Positions 45,936 through 55,914 are shown, numbered from the stretch's first letter. The stretch is DNA of 64,000 nucleotides from an uncultured Butyrivibrio sp. (GCA_945928575.1 CAMENP010000010.1:1-64000); one strand, 5' to 3'. Numbers and translations are program-made. Notes: generated by a model from the letters alone, not told the origin.

Positions 45936-47489
45936 GTGCCAGAATTGTCTTATATCATAACGGCGGGCGTTACGCTTGTTGTTGCTGCACTTATTACATG
46001 GTTTATAGCCGGTGCATACCATAAGAAAGTAACCGATAAGAAAATCGGAAGCGCTGAGGCTAAAGCCAGAGAGATAATAGACGATGCACTTAAGACAGCA
46101 GAGACACGTAAGAAGGAGATGCTTCTTGAAGCAAAGGAAGAGTCTATTAAGACTAAGAATGAGCTTGACAAAGAGACCAGGGAGAGACGTGCTGAAATTC
46201 AGAAATATGAACGCCGTGTTCTTTCCAAAGAAGAAACTCTTGACAAGAAGCTTGATTCCGTTGAGAAACGTGATAATGCACTCAACCGTAAGGAAGATGA
46301 CCTTAATCGCAAGAGACAGGAAGTTGAGGCCCTTAGTGCAAAACGCGTACAGGAACTTGAAAGAATCTCAGGACTTACCTCCATTCAGGCTAAAGAATAT
46401 CTTTTAAAAACTGTAGAAGAAGAAGTTAAACATGAAACCGCTGTAATGGTTAAAGAGATGGAAATCAAAGCCAAGGAAGAAGCTGACAAGAAAGCCAAGA
46501 ATTATATTGTCAGTGCAATACAGAGATGTGCTGCAGACCATGTGTCTGAAGCTACAATATCGGTTGTACAGCTTCCTAATGACGAGATGAAAGGCCGTAT
46601 CATTGGTAGAGAGGGACGTAATATTCGTACCCTTGAGACAATGACAGGTGTTGATCTTATCATAGACGACACTCCGGAAGCAGTGGTATTATCTGGATTT
46701 GATCCAATTCGAAGAGAGGTTGCAAGGATCGCTCTTGAGAAGCTTATTATTGACGGACGTATTCATCCGGCAAGAATTGAAGAGATGGTTGAGAAGGCCC
46801 AGAAAGAAGTCGAGAACATGATAAGAGAAGAAGGCGAAGCTGCTACTCTTGAAGTCGGTGTTCACGGCATTCATCCGGAACTTGTCAGACTTCTCGGTAA
46901 GATGAAGTTCAGAACAAGTTACGGACAGAATGTTTTAAAGCATTCTATCGAAGTTTCGTTATTATGCGGACTTTTTGCATCAGAGATTGGACTTGATGTC
47001 AGAACTGCTAAGAGAGCAGGACTTTTACATGATATTGGTAAATCAGTCGATCATGAGATGGAAGGATCTCATGTTCAGATTGGTGCTGATTTGTGCAGAA
47101 AATACAAGGAATCAGAACTTGTCATCAATGCGGTTGAAGCTCATCATGGAGATGTTGAACCGCAGTCTCTTATTGCGTGCATTGTTCAGGCGGCAGATGC
47201 TATTTCAGCTGCAAGACCTGGTGCTAGAAGAGAAACACTCGAGACTTATACGAACAGATTAAAACAGTTAGAAGATATTACGAACGGGTTCGATGGAGTA
47301 GAGAAGTCATATGCTATACAGGCAGGACGTGAGATTCGAATTATGGTAGTTCCGGAAGTTATCAGTGATGCTGACATGGTTTTACTTGCAAGGGATATAT
47401 CCAAGAAAATTGAAGATGAACTTGAATATCCAGGCCAGATTAAAGTTAATGTCATAAGAGAATCAAGGGTAACTGATTACGCAAAATAG
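45936..47489 (+). CDS. rny: Ribonuclease Y
   Basis: A protein of 517 residues starting with GTG after AAGGAGGTG. One N-terminal membrane helix, a long charged coiled coil (about 30-200), a KH domain with [12 protein letters not shown], and an HD domain with HDIGK near residue 365 give the full RNase Y architecture. It is the main membrane-bound mRNA-decay endonuclease of Firmicutes. Confidence 0.97.
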   Translation: MPELSYIITAGVTLVVAALITWFIAGAYHKKVTDKKIGSAEAKAREIIDDALKTAETRKKEMLLEAKEESIKTKNELDKETRERRAEIQKYERRVLSKEETLDKKLDSVEKRDNALNRKEDDLNRKRQEVEALSAKRVQELERISGLTSIQAKEYLLKTVEEEVKHETAVMVKEMEIKAKEEADKKAKNYIVSAIQRCAADHVSEATISVVQLPNDEMKGRIIGREGRNIRTLETMTGVDLIIDDTPEAVVLSGFDPIRREVARIALEKLIIDGRIHPARIEEMVEKAQKEVENMIREEGEAATLEVGVHGIHPELVRLLGKMKFRTSYGQNVLKHSIEVSLLCGLFASEIGLDVRTAKRAGLLHDIGKSVDHEMEGSHVQIGADLCRKYKESELVINAVEAHHGDVEPQSLIACIVQAADAISAARPGARRETLETYTNRLKQLEDITNGFDGVEKSYAIQAGREIRIMVVPEVISDADMVLLARDISKKIEDELEYPGQIKVNVIRESRVTDYAK

Positions 47490-47503
47490 TGTAATGAATA
47501 ACT

Positions 47504-47545
47504 AGCCCTGAGATCTTTGGTAACCAAAGATTTTGGGGCTTTTTA
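47504..47545 (+). terminator. Terminator after rny
   Basis: AGCCC..GATCTTTGG pairs with CCAAAGAT...GGGGCT around TAA, followed by TTTTT. Confidence 0.85.
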
Positions 47546-47594
47546 CATTAAGGCCGGAATGCGGTCTGCGGCCTTTTGAAAAGTAAATTTAAGC

Positions 47595-47623
47595 TTGACC
47601 GTGGGCAATTAATAATATATAGT
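47595..47623 (+). promoter_or_regulatory. Promoter of the small membrane protein gene
   Basis: TTGACC (47595-47600), 17 bp, TATAGT (47618-47623). Confidence 0.6.
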
Positions 47624-47659
47624 ATTATAAGGTTTGAATACTAAATTCAGGAGGTTACT

Positions 47660-47968
47660 ATGAGTCAGGAAAAGATCGATAAAAGAAAACAGAATAAAGG
47701 AGATATGTTACATAACACCAAGAAGCACATGAAAATAACGACATTAATTGTTGCTTTGATTCTTGTTGCGGCAGGTGCATTTGCAAGTGTTGTATCATAT
47801 CATCAGGGATATACAAAGGGTGAGAAAGACGGCGAAATCAATATGCTTAATTATCAGGCCCTTTTCGGAAATCAGACAACGGCAAGCGGAGAAACATCAT
47901 CGGAAAATACAACAACAGCCGCAGCTGATGAGGCTACTACAGCTGCCGAAACAGAATCAGCACAGTAG
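47660..47968 (+). CDS. Small single-pass membrane protein of unknown role
   Basis: A protein of 102 residues. A basic N-terminus (about 30 residues), one membrane helix (about 28-48), then an extracellular or extra-membrane tail rich in Thr, Ala, Ser and Glu. AGGAGGT lies before the ATG, and promoter and terminator are its own. I do not recognise it. The tail looks unstructured. Confidence 0.7.
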   Translation: MSQEKIDKRKQNKGDMLHNTKKHMKITTLIVALILVAAGAFASVVSYHQGYTKGEKDGEINMLNYQALFGNQTTASGETSSENTTTAAADEATTAAETESAQ

Positions 47969-47989
47969 AATATAATAAGAATGTCAGGA

Positions 47990-48028
47990 AAGTACGGTAC
48001 CATAATTGATATGGACCGTACTTTTTTT
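47990..48028 (+). terminator. Terminator before rimO
   Basis: AAGTACGGTACCAT pairs with ATGGACCGTACTT (one bulge), followed by seven T. It overlaps the false upstream extension of the rimO ORF. Confidence 0.8.
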
Positions 48029-48030
48029 GC

Positions 48031-48059
48031 TTGCTTTTTATATGCAATGAGGTTACAAT
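48031..48059 (+). promoter_or_regulatory. Promoter of the rimO-pgsA-cinA run
   Basis: TTGCTT (48031-48036), 17 bp, TACAAT (48054-48059), 32 bp before the rimO ATG. Confidence 0.6.
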
Positions 48060-48091
48060 TAGCGGTGTATGGATTAGAATTAGGAGAATAT

Positions 48092-49411
48092 ATGAAGATT
48101 TTATTTATATCACTCGGATGTGACAAGAACCTTGTGGATTCGGAGCAGATGATGGGTCTGCTGCGCGACAGGGGATATGAGTTCACGGATGATGAAGAAT
48201 TAGCCGATGTGGTTGTGATCAATACATGCGGATTTATAAGTTCAGCCAAAGAAGAAAGTATTAACACAATCCTTTCAATGGCAGTGCATAAGAAAGATAA
48301 TCTTAAGGCTTTGATCGTCACAGGATGTCTGGCACAGAGATATAAGGATGAGATTCTTGATGAGATGCCGGAAATAGATGCAATAGTCGGAACCACAGCT
48401 TTTGATACGATATGTGATGTCGTCGATGATGTTCTGGCCCATAAGGGACATAATGAATTTAAGGACGTTAACGCAATGTGCCGCCCGGATTCAAAGAGAA
48501 TCATTACAACAGGAGGATATTACTCGTATCTTAAGATTGCGGAAGGCTGTGATAAACGGTGCACGTATTGCAGTATCCCTCTTTTCAGGGGAAGTTACAG
48601 AAGTACGCCGATGGAACAGCTTGTGGAAGAAGCAGAATATCTGGCGGCAGGAGGAATCAAGGAATTGATTCTTGTGGCACAGGAGACATCGCTTTACGGT
48701 AGGGACATATACGGGGAAAAGAGACTCCCGCAGCTGCTTCGTAAGTTATGTGCGATCAAAGGAATTGAATGGATTCGTATATTATATTGTTATCCTGAAG
48801 AGATAACAGATGAGCTCATTGAAACCATCAAGACAGAACCGAAGATATGTCATTATATCGATATGCCGATACAGCACGCATCTGATGCCATACTTAAGAG
48901 GATGGGCAGAAGAACGACTAATGCCGATTTAAGAAGCATAATTGCCAAGCTCAGGAAAGAAATTCCAGACATTGCACTCAGGACGACACTTATTACCGGA
49001 TTTCCGGGTGAAAGCGATGAAGACCATAATATATTGATGGATTTTATCGATGAGATGGAATTTGACAGACTCGGGGTATTCACATATTCACCGGAAGAAG
49101 ATACACCCGCAGCTTCCATGCCGGATCAGATTGACGAAGAAGTGAAACTTGACAGGCGCGATGAACTGATGGAACTTCAGCAGGAGATATCTGCCGATAA
49201 ATCACAGAGACTTGTCGGAAAACAGATGGAAGTTATAATAGAAGGCAAAGCAGCGGATGAAGATGTATATGTCGGAAGGACATATATGGATGCACCGGGC
49301 GTTGACGGATATGTATTTATTAAGAGCGAAGAAGAACTCTTAAGCGGCGATTTCGCCAGAGTTAGAATTACCAAGGCATTGGAATATGATTTGATTGGAG
49401 AATTGGAATAA
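48092..49411 (+). CDS. rimO: Ribosomal protein S12 methylthiotransferase
   Basis: 439 residues from the ATG at 48092 with TAGGAG upstream; the track start at 47981 would run through a terminator. The N-terminal UPF0004 domain has SLGCDKN, NTCGFI and VTGCLAQRY cysteines for the second cluster. The radical SAM motif is CDKRCTYCSIP, and a TRAM domain ends the protein. The SLGCDKNLVDSE start distinguishes RimO from MiaB. It modifies Asp of ribosomal protein S12. Confidence 0.95.
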   Translation: MKILFISLGCDKNLVDSEQMMGLLRDRGYEFTDDEELADVVVINTCGFISSAKEESINTILSMAVHKKDNLKALIVTGCLAQRYKDEILDEMPEIDAIVGTTAFDTICDVVDDVLAHKGHNEFKDVNAMCRPDSKRIITTGGYYSYLKIAEGCDKRCTYCSIPLFRGSYRSTPMEQLVEEAEYLAAGGIKELILVAQETSLYGRDIYGEKRLPQLLRKLCAIKGIEWIRILYCYPEEITDELIETIKTEPKICHYIDMPIQHASDAILKRMGRRTTNADLRSIIAKLRKEIPDIALRTTLITGFPGESDEDHNILMDFIDEMEFDRLGVFTYSPEEDTPAASMPDQIDEEVKLDRRDELMELQQEISADKSQRLVGKQMEVIIEGKAADEDVYVGRTYMDAPGVDGYVFIKSEEELLSGDFARVRITKALEYDLIGELE

Positions 49412-49950
49412 TGAATTTACCTAATAAGCTTACTTTATTCAGAGTTGTATTAATACCGTTTTTCTTGTTTTTTCTGTTGACTGATTTTTGCGGAACAGCG
49501 GGAAAATTCATAGCACTCGGCATATTTGCGGTGGCGAGCCTTACGGATATGCTTGACGGTAAGATTGCCAGAAAATACAATCTCATTACCAACTTTGGCA
49601 AATTTATGGATCCGATAGCGGATAAGCTGCTTGTAAGCTCGGCATTTATTGCATTTGTACAGATGGATCTGCTGCCGGCGTGGATTGTAATAATTTTTAT
49701 AGCAAGGGAATTCATAATAAGCGGATTCAGACTTGTCGCATCAGATGCGGGCATAGTTCTTGCAGCCAGCTGGTGGGGAAAATTCAAAACCGCATTTCAG
49801 ATGATAATGTGTCTTTTACTTATAATCAATCTTGATTATCCGGCAGTTAATGTTATAGAACAGATATTCATATATGCATCATTGGCGCTTTCAATAATAT
49901 CACTTATAGATTATCTGGTTAAGAACCGTAAAGTAATTGCTGATATGTAA
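49411..49950 (+). CDS. pgsA: CDP-diacylglycerol-glycerol-3-phosphate 3-phosphatidyltransferase
   Basis: A 179-residue membrane enzyme with the CDP-alcohol phosphotransferase motif DMLDGKIARKYNLITNFGKF then MDPIADK. It uses the CDP-diacylglycerol made by CdsA (28131) to start phosphatidylglycerol synthesis. It overlaps rimO by one base (TAATG). Confidence 0.95.
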   Translation: MNLPNKLTLFRVVLIPFFLFFLLTDFCGTAGKFIALGIFAVASLTDMLDGKIARKYNLITNFGKFMDPIADKLLVSSAFIAFVQMDLLPAWIVIIFIAREFIISGFRLVASDAGIVLAASWWGKFKTAFQMIMCLLLIINLDYPAVNVIEQIFIYASLALSIISLIDYLVKNRKVIADM

Positions 49951-49963
49951 TATGGAGGATACC

Positions 49964-51238
49964 ATGACAGTAGAATTGATTTCAGTAGGAACTGAATTAT
50001 TGCTTGGCAACATAGTAAATACCAATGCGGCATATTTATCCAAAGAATGCGCCGCATTGGGATTAAGCATGTATAACCAGTGCGTTGTAGGAGATAACAC
50101 GGCAAGACTTGCGCAGGCGTATACAGAGGCACTTGACCGTTCCGATATTGTAATTCTCGGAGGTGGTCTTGGACCTACAGAGGATGACCTTACCAAAGAA
50201 ACGGTATGCGAAGTACTGGGTGTAGGTCTGACAGAAGATGCCAAGGCGCGGGATGACATGGAAAAATGGCTTACCAATCTCGGCCATGTGCCTACGGCCA
50301 ATAATTATAAGCAGGCACTTGTTCCGTCATCAACGGATGAAAACGGTGAGATCGTATGCAACAGTATAGTATTATATAACGATAACGGAACAGCGCCGGG
50401 AATAATAATAGAGAAAGACGGACATCATACAATATTGCTTCCGGGACCGCCGGATGAGATGAAACCGATGTTTGAAAAGAGCGTGAAACCTTATCTAGCA
50501 ACGCTTTCCGATAATGCCATATATTCGGTAACGATAAGAGAATGCGGAACCGGAGAAAGCAATCTTGAGACCAAATTAATCGATCTTATCGATGCGCAGT
50601 CCAATCCGACAATTGCAACATATGCCAAGACGGGATGTTGTGATATAAGAATAACGGCCCGCGGTACGGACGAAGATGATGCCAAGAATAAAGTAAAACC
50701 TGTTGTCAAAGAAATAAAAAACAGGCTGAAAGATGCGGTATACTCAACGGATGAGAATGAGAATATAGAGGATGCATTGGTAAAACTCCTCAAAAAATAT
50801 GATCTTAAAATATCGACCGCAGAGTCATGTACAGGCGGACTTGTGGCTGCAAAGCTCGTTAATGTCAGCGGTGCATCGCAGGTATTTACACATGGATTTA
50901 TTACATATTCCAACAAAGCCAAACGTAAAGTCCTCTCGGTTAACCGTGACACACTTAAGAAGTATTCGGCTGTCAGTAAAGAAGTTGCCAAGGAAATGGC
51001 CAAAGGCTGTATTATAACGGCTGATTCCGATGTGGCAATAGCGGTTACCGGATATGCCGGACCGGAAGATACCAAGGATGAGCCTAAGGGACTTGTATAT
51101 ATTTCGTGTGCGGTGGGTGATAAAGTTATTGCAGAGAAGTTTAAATTTAACGGAACCCGCGCCAAAATCCGTGAGAACGCGGCAATCAAAGCACTTAATA
51201 TGGCAAGACTTGCAATTCTTGCGGCATACAGTAAATAA
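49964..51238 (+). CDS. cinA: CinA-family protein (competence/damage-inducible, NMN deamidase-type)
   Basis: 424 residues from the ATG at 49964 (TGGAGG upstream; the track start at 49937 overlaps pgsA). The N-terminal MoaB/MogA-like domain (ISVGTELLLGNIVNTN, GGLGPTEDDLTKE) is followed by a C-terminal PncC amidohydrolase domain from about residue 275 (STAESCTGGLVAAKL, VTGYAGPE). Such proteins recycle pyridine nucleotides. In Bacillus cinA sits between pgsA and recA; here recA is on the other side of rny and rimO. Confidence 0.94.
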   Translation: MTVELISVGTELLLGNIVNTNAAYLSKECAALGLSMYNQCVVGDNTARLAQAYTEALDRSDIVILGGGLGPTEDDLTKETVCEVLGVGLTEDAKARDDMEKWLTNLGHVPTANNYKQALVPSSTDENGEIVCNSIVLYNDNGTAPGIIIEKDGHHTILLPGPPDEMKPMFEKSVKPYLATLSDNAIYSVTIRECGTGESNLETKLIDLIDAQSNPTIATYAKTGCCDIRITARGTDEDDAKNKVKPVVKEIKNRLKDAVYSTDENENIEDALVKLLKKYDLKISTAESCTGGLVAAKLVNVSGASQVFTHGFITYSNKAKRKVLSVNRDTLKKYSAVSKEVAKEMAKGCIITADSDVAIAVTGYAGPEDTKDEPKGLVYISCAVGDKVIAEKFKFNGTRAKIRENAAIKALNMARLAILAAYSK

Positions 51239-51262
51239 CAGTTGAAAGGATGACATAGATTT

Positions 51263-52534
51263 ATGGAAAAGAAACCATTTGTAACCAAAGAAAAAATCGA
51301 AGAGATCGTACAGAAATATCCGACGCCTTTTCATATATATGATGAAAAGGGCATTCGTGAAAATGCAGCTAAAGTTAAACAGGCATTTGCATGGAATAAG
51401 GGATTCAAGGAATTTTTCGCAGTTAAGGCAACACCGAACCCATTTCTCATCAATATTTTAAGAGAATACGGATGCGGAGTTGACTGTTCATCCATGACGG
51501 AACTTATGCTTTCACATGCGATAGGATGTAAAGGTGAAGATATTATGTTTTCATCCAATGATACCCCGGCGGAAGAATTTAAGTATGCAAGGGAAATTGG
51601 CGCAACAATTAACCTTGATGATTTTACGCATATTGATTTTCTGGAGAAAGTGGCAGGAATTCCTGAGACAATAAGCTGCCGTTTTAATCCGGGCGGATAT
51701 TTCTCAATTGCCAACTCAATCATGGATAATCCCGGTGATGCCAAATACGGATTCACCAAAGACCAGATTATAGAAGGATTTAAGATACTTAAAACCAAGG
51801 GCGCAAAGAGATTTGGTATACATGCATTCCTTGCAAGTAACACGGTTACCAATGATTATTATCCGGAACTTGCCAGAATTCTTTTTGAACTTGCGGTTGA
51901 AATCAGGGATAAAACAGGATGTGACATCAAGTTCATAAACCTTTCCGGAGGTGTGGGAATTCCTTATAAACCCGATGCTGAGCCTAACGACATTATTGCA
52001 ATCGGAGAAGGCGTCCATAAGGTATATGATGAGGTGCTTACCGCAAACGGAATGGGAGATGTGGCTATTTATACCGAAATGGGAAGATTTATGCTCGGAC
52101 CTTACGGCGGACTTGTCACAAAGGCAACTCACGAGAAGCACACATACAAAGAGTACATCGGCGTTGATGCCTGTGCATGTAATCTTATGCGTCCGGCGAT
52201 GTATGGAGCATATCATCATATTACGGTTCTCGGCAAGGAAAATGAACCATGCGATCATAAGTATGATGTGACAGGTTCGCTTTGCGAGAACAACGATAAG
52301 TTTGCAATAGACAGGATGCTTCCGAAGATTGATATGGGAGATTACCTCTTTATACATGATACAGGAGCACATGGATTTTCAATGGGATATAATTATAACG
52401 GCAAACTTCGTTCGGCTGAGATTCTCCTCAAGGAGGACGGAAGGTATGAACTCATAAGAAGAGCCGAGACACCACAGGATTATTTCAGAACGTTTGATTG
52501 TTTTGATATTCTTGATTCAATTCTTAAGAAATAA
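51263..52534 (+). CDS. lysA: Diaminopimelate decarboxylase-like enzyme
   Basis: A 423-residue fold-type III PLP decarboxylase. The PLP lysine motif FFAVKATPNPFL lies near residue 50, SGGVGIPYKP is the glycine-rich phosphate loop, and YTEMGRFMLGPYG and VDACACNLMRPAMYGAYHHI are typical of the C-terminal domain. Lysine from meso-diaminopimelate is the likely product. A related ornithine/arginine-type decarboxylase cannot be fully excluded by eye. Confidence 0.88.
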   Translation: MEKKPFVTKEKIEEIVQKYPTPFHIYDEKGIRENAAKVKQAFAWNKGFKEFFAVKATPNPFLINILREYGCGVDCSSMTELMLSHAIGCKGEDIMFSSNDTPAEEFKYAREIGATINLDDFTHIDFLEKVAGIPETISCRFNPGGYFSIANSIMDNPGDAKYGFTKDQIIEGFKILKTKGAKRFGIHAFLASNTVTNDYYPELARILFELAVEIRDKTGCDIKFINLSGGVGIPYKPDAEPNDIIAIGEGVHKVYDEVLTANGMGDVAIYTEMGRFMLGPYGGLVTKATHEKHTYKEYIGVDACACNLMRPAMYGAYHHITVLGKENEPCDHKYDVTGSLCENNDKFAIDRMLPKIDMGDYLFIHDTGAHGFSMGYNYNGKLRSAEILLKEDGRYELIRRAETPQDYFRTFDCFDILDSILKK

Positions 52535-52551
52535 ACAACCGGGAGATTTGT

Positions 52552-53952
52552 ATGGCTGAGTTAATGACAGCAGTTAATGAATTGCTCAAAGGAAAAAGAG
52601 TAGAAGAAAATGCGGAAATTTATTGCGACGGCATAGCGGCATTGTACAAAAGCAGTGCATATGTCAAGTTATGTATGAATTATCATATTTTTTCGGAAGT
52701 GTACGAAGAAATTGAAGAAGATGAGAAAAAGGTTATCCAGCCTGTAGTGGCAAGAATCCAGACTTTAATGGGTAACCTTGTCGAACGCAATGATATAGAT
52801 GCAGGACTTATGGAAGAAGCGGAAAGCATAAGGGAACGACTGGTCAACGTAATGGAGATACTTACTGCGCATGCCGACCGTCTTCAGATATTTGAATATA
52901 TGCTTAACCGGATTGAGTTCAGATTCAGAAACGAACCTTTTGACAGTACATATTACAATGACGGGTTTGAACGTGATATTGAAAGGTATGTTCTGAGTGA
53001 CAGGGACAATGCTGTCATTAATATGAAAATAACCCAGATGGTAAGCCAGCTGCCAATGCGTTTGTCACAGAACCGTTTTTTTAACATACTTGAGAATTCT
53101 CTTTCCATATACAAGGGAAGTGAACGTTCGTCGCTTGATGATTTTGTATATATGATAAAGACTGCGGGAACACTTTATGAGCCGGCTAATTTTGAAGACG
53201 AATTTGATGAAATACTTTCGATTGAGAAAGAACTTTCCGGACTTGACTATGATTCGCTTGACAAACTCGGATATGAGAAGGCGAGAATGGCTTATGATAA
53301 GGTATCACTTCTTGTAGAAAGATATTCGGACGCGTGCGTTATGCTTACACAGGTTATAAATGATTTATATTCAATCATGCTTTGCGCAGGAGCGCAGACG
53401 GATGATAAGGAACAGAATGACCTTATAAGAAAAATTATAACAGCGGATTATAATATCGTTAACGGAAACGCATCAAGAAGCGGTGATGAAGAATCTTTGC
53501 TTGCCGGACTTGAAGGAGTGCAGGAGGGCATAAGCCGCAGACTTTATACACCGGATTCTACGCTTGAAGAGATAATTAATATCAATTATGATGCAATCAC
53601 AAGATCTGGGATGACAAACCGATTTGAAAAACTTAAAACCGTCAGCAGACTTCAGTCGGCAAGTACATTTGCGGTTCTTGAAGATGTTCAGGTTGATAAA
53701 GAAACAGTTGATGATGAATATGCTGCCAAAGCGGCCGGAAATCTTATAGAAGAATTCAAGAAACTTTTTGACGGCGGAAGCAGACTTAAGAGAAGAGCTG
53801 TAATGGCTTCTGTTATAGGCAGTCTTCCGGTATTCTTCAACAATTTTGATGAATTTAAAGATTATGTCCATATATCACTGATGCAATGCGGTGATGAGGC
53901 GGAAAGACAGGCAGTTCTGGCATTGGCAAAGATTTTGATATCCGGTGACTGA
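52552..53952 (+). CDS. Conserved-looking helical protein of unknown function
   Basis: A protein of 466 residues, soluble, acidic and almost entirely alpha-helical in character, without signal peptide, membrane segment or catalytic motif that I can name. GGGAGAT precedes the ATG. It leads directly into the small gene at 53954 and the DUF2953-GerW pair, so it could belong to the same sporulation-linked transcript, but this is inference from position. Confidence 0.8.
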   Translation: MAELMTAVNELLKGKRVEENAEIYCDGIAALYKSSAYVKLCMNYHIFSEVYEEIEEDEKKVIQPVVARIQTLMGNLVERNDIDAGLMEEAESIRERLVNVMEILTAHADRLQIFEYMLNRIEFRFRNEPFDSTYYNDGFERDIERYVLSDRDNAVINMKITQMVSQLPMRLSQNRFFNILENSLSIYKGSERSSLDDFVYMIKTAGTLYEPANFEDEFDEILSIEKELSGLDYDSLDKLGYEKARMAYDKVSLLVERYSDACVMLTQVINDLYSIMLCAGAQTDDKEQNDLIRKIITADYNIVNGNASRSGDEESLLAGLEGVQEGISRRLYTPDSTLEEIININYDAITRSGMTNRFEKLKTVSRLQSASTFAVLEDVQVDKETVDDEYAAKAAGNLIEEFKKLFDGGSRLKRRAVMASVIGSLPVFFNNFDEFKDYVHISLMQCGDEAERQAVLALAKILISGD

Positions 53953-53953
53953 T

Positions 53954-54307
53954 ATGTATTGGTATAAGAGATTATATTTTGGCGACAATGCAATAGAAAA
54001 GTCAAAAGAAATTATGCGTTCGTTAAAGAAAAATGAGCCATGTTTTGGAATATATCTTGTTGTGATATCCAATATACAGGGAAATCTTCTGGACATACTG
54101 GAATGGCCCGAATATGTCCTGGATGGCCCGATAAGGCAGAAAGCCCGCAGATTCCGGCATCCGGACAAGGATGACAGGTGTATTGTCGGGGTGGCATCCG
54201 GGTATCAGGACGCACTTTCGCTGGTAAGACGCATAATAGATGAAGTGTATCGTGAGACCGGTGGTTTTGACATAGCCGGTTATCTGGGTGTGGAGCAGGA
54301 CAAATAA
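53954..54307 (+). CDS. Small protein of unknown function
   Basis: About 117 residues from the ATG at 53954 (the track uses a GTG at 53945 overlapping the previous gene; GGTGA gives weak support for the ATG). It starts MYWYKRLYFGDNA and has a short hydrophobic strand region (FGIYLVVIS) but no clear membrane helix. I do not recognise it. Gene packing (1-bp gap before, 1-base overlap after) points to an operon with its neighbours. Confidence 0.75.
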   Translation: MYWYKRLYFGDNAIEKSKEIMRSLKKNEPCFGIYLVVISNIQGNLLDILEWPEYVLDGPIRQKARRFRHPDKDDRCIVGVASGYQDALSLVRRIIDEVYRETGGFDIAGYLGVEQDK

Positions 54308-55218
54308 TGATTTTTGTGACTATTTTACTTACGATTCTGAAAATAACAGGGCTGGTGCTTGCGGGGATAATCGGACTTGCATTACTGCTTGTTCTTTGGA
54401 TCCTGTTATCGCCGATCCGGTATAAAGGAAGGATTAAGTACTCAGACAAGCCTGATATCAAGATCAGAGCATCATATCTGTGCCATATTGTTTCCGGGTA
54501 TTTTATTCTGGATGAGAATGGACAAAAGGCAGACTTTAAGATACTCTGGAAAAGCATGCTTAACGGAAAATCAAAGACCGGAACATCAAAGCATAAGAAG
54601 AAAACGTCAAAAGAAACTGGCGGGCATTTGATAAAACCGGAGAAAACGGCCAATCTGCACGATGTTGAAGAGCCTAAGCCGTTGATGATCACGGAAAATA
54701 TTCCGGACAATGCGGTAAAGAAACCGGAAGACAGTGATGATAAGTCGCCGGAGAATGAAGCAAAGCCTAAAAAAAGTATTTTCAAAAAGCTTAAAGATGT
54801 ATATAATAAAGTCAGGAATTTCATAAAGAGCATGTCGGAACGTGTCCGCAATGCGTTGGGCATGCGCGATAAAATTATATCTGAAATAGATGATGCCGAT
54901 AACAGGGAAGCGGTTAATTACGGACTCACGCTGCTTAAGAAAGTCCTTAAACATATACTTCCGCGCCGCCATCGTATTTATATACGGTTCGGGACCGGAG
55001 ACCCTGCATCTACAGGGCAGTATCTGGGACTTATGTATGCATTTGGAGCATGGCTTGGCCTTAATCTGGCAGTGACACCTGACTTTGATGAGAAAGTCTT
55101 TGAGTGTGATGTTCCTTTTAAAGGGCATATAAGTATTGCGGTTCTGCTTGTATGGGCGGTGAAAGCATACCGGAATAAGAAATTTATGTCATTTATTGAC
55201 AAGATACGTAACAGATAG
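54307..55218 (+). CDS. DUF2953 membrane protein
   Basis: A protein of 303 residues. One N-terminal membrane helix (ILKITGLVLAGIIGLALLLV), a highly charged linker with many Lys and Glu (about 85-165), and a C-terminal domain (RIYIRFGTGDPASTGQYLG) typical of DUF2953. In Bacillus and relatives this family (YtfI) sits just before the sporulation protein YtfJ/GerW, as here, so a sporulation or spore-germination role is likely. Confidence 0.8.
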   Translation: MIFVTILLTILKITGLVLAGIIGLALLLVLWILLSPIRYKGRIKYSDKPDIKIRASYLCHIVSGYFILDENGQKADFKILWKSMLNGKSKTGTSKHKKKTSKETGGHLIKPEKTANLHDVEEPKPLMITENIPDNAVKKPEDSDDKSPENEAKPKKSIFKKLKDVYNKVRNFIKSMSERVRNALGMRDKIISEIDDADNREAVNYGLTLLKKVLKHILPRRHRIYIRFGTGDPASTGQYLGLMYAFGAWLGLNLAVTPDFDEKVFECDVPFKGHISIAVLLVWAVKAYRNKKFMSFIDKIRNR

Positions 55219-55238
55219 AATAACAAGGAGGATATATT

Positions 55239-55628
55239 ATGGCTGATAACAAATTTGATACAACAGTTTCATCGCTTTTTAAAGGAATGGACGGATTCCT
55301 TTCAGCCAAGACTGTTGTCGGGGAACCTGTAACTGTGAACGACACAATCATTCTGCCGCTTGTTGATGTTTCATTCGGTGTTGCTGCCGGTGCTGGAAGC
55401 AATGATAACAAGAATAAAGCAGCCGGCGGAATGGGCGGTAAGATGAGTCCGAGCGCAGTTCTTGTCATTCATGACGGAATTACCAGACTTGTCAATGTTA
55501 AGAATCAGGACTCGGTAAGCAAAATTATCGATATGATACCTGACATCATTGATAAAATTAAGAGCTTTAAGGATGGAAAGAAAGATCCTGACATTGAAAA
55601 AGCGGTTGATGATGCGATAAATGAATAA
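55239..55628 (+). CDS. GerW-family sporulation protein (YtfJ)
   Basis: 129 residues. SLFKGMDGFLSAKTVVGEPV at the start and ILPLVDVSFGVAAGAG are the YtfJ/GerW pattern, with a Gly/Asn/Lys-rich loop and a VLVIHDGITRLVNV strand region. In Bacillus GerW is needed for proper spore germination. AAGGAGG precedes the ATG. Its presence with YlbJ suggests a spore-forming lineage, though many non-sporulating Lachnospiraceae keep such genes. Confidence 0.9.
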   Translation: MADNKFDTTVSSLFKGMDGFLSAKTVVGEPVTVNDTIILPLVDVSFGVAAGAGSNDNKNKAAGGMGGKMSPSAVLVIHDGITRLVNVKNQDSVSKIIDMIPDIIDKIKSFKDGKKDPDIEKAVDDAINE

Positions 55629-55683
55629 GGCGGACGGCTAATCTCATATGATATACTAAAAGGTTCGGCCGGAGAGTATGTTG

Positions 55684-55839
55684 ATGAGAAGAGTAATAGG
55701 CTTTGCATTGTTTTTTATTGGCATTGGCATGATAATAGGACTTTTCATAGAAAGCGTGTTCTGGAGCGTGTGTATTATACTCGGACTGTTGATAATAGGA
55801 TATAATCTGTTTATGAGCTGTCCGCGTAAAAAACATTGA
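55684..55839 (+). CDS. Very small two-helix membrane protein
   Basis: A 51-residue frame absent from the ORF track. It starts at ATG 55684, 8 bases after GGAGA; an in-frame ATG at 55678 is too close to that site. Two hydrophobic stretches (VIGFALFFIGIGMIIGLFI and SVCIILGLLIIGYNLFM) are followed by the basic tail CPRKKH. It lies in the 338-bp gap between GerW and rpmB. Its role is unknown, and the spacing after GerW suggests cotranscription. Confidence 0.65.
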   Translation: MRRVIGFALFFIGIGMIIGLFIESVFWSVCIILGLLIIGYNLFMSCPRKKH

Positions 55840-55885
55840 ATTTTTCGAAAATTTCATAAAAAACACATATTTTGTAAAAAAACAC

Positions 55886-55914
55886 TTGCAAAAATAACTC
55901 ATATCTGTTATCAT
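55886..55914 (+). promoter_or_regulatory. Promoter of rpmB
   Basis: TTGCAA (55886-55891), 17 bp, TATCAT (55909-55914). A short leader hairpin AGCCC-GAAT-GGGGCT follows before AAGGAGG. Confidence 0.6.

Noticed and set aside
47981-48091. Upstream extension of rimO
   Set aside because: It would encode a rho-independent terminator and the rimO promoter. The ATG at 48092 has a good ribosome-binding site and starts with the conserved RimO sequence.
50491-51288. Minus-strand ORF of 265 residues
   Set aside because: Shadow of cinA; low-complexity Ser/Leu composition and no family resemblance.
54012-54863. Minus-strand ORF of 283 residues
   Set aside because: It lies entirely opposite two tightly packed plus-strand genes, has no recognisable domain, and looks like a shadow frame.
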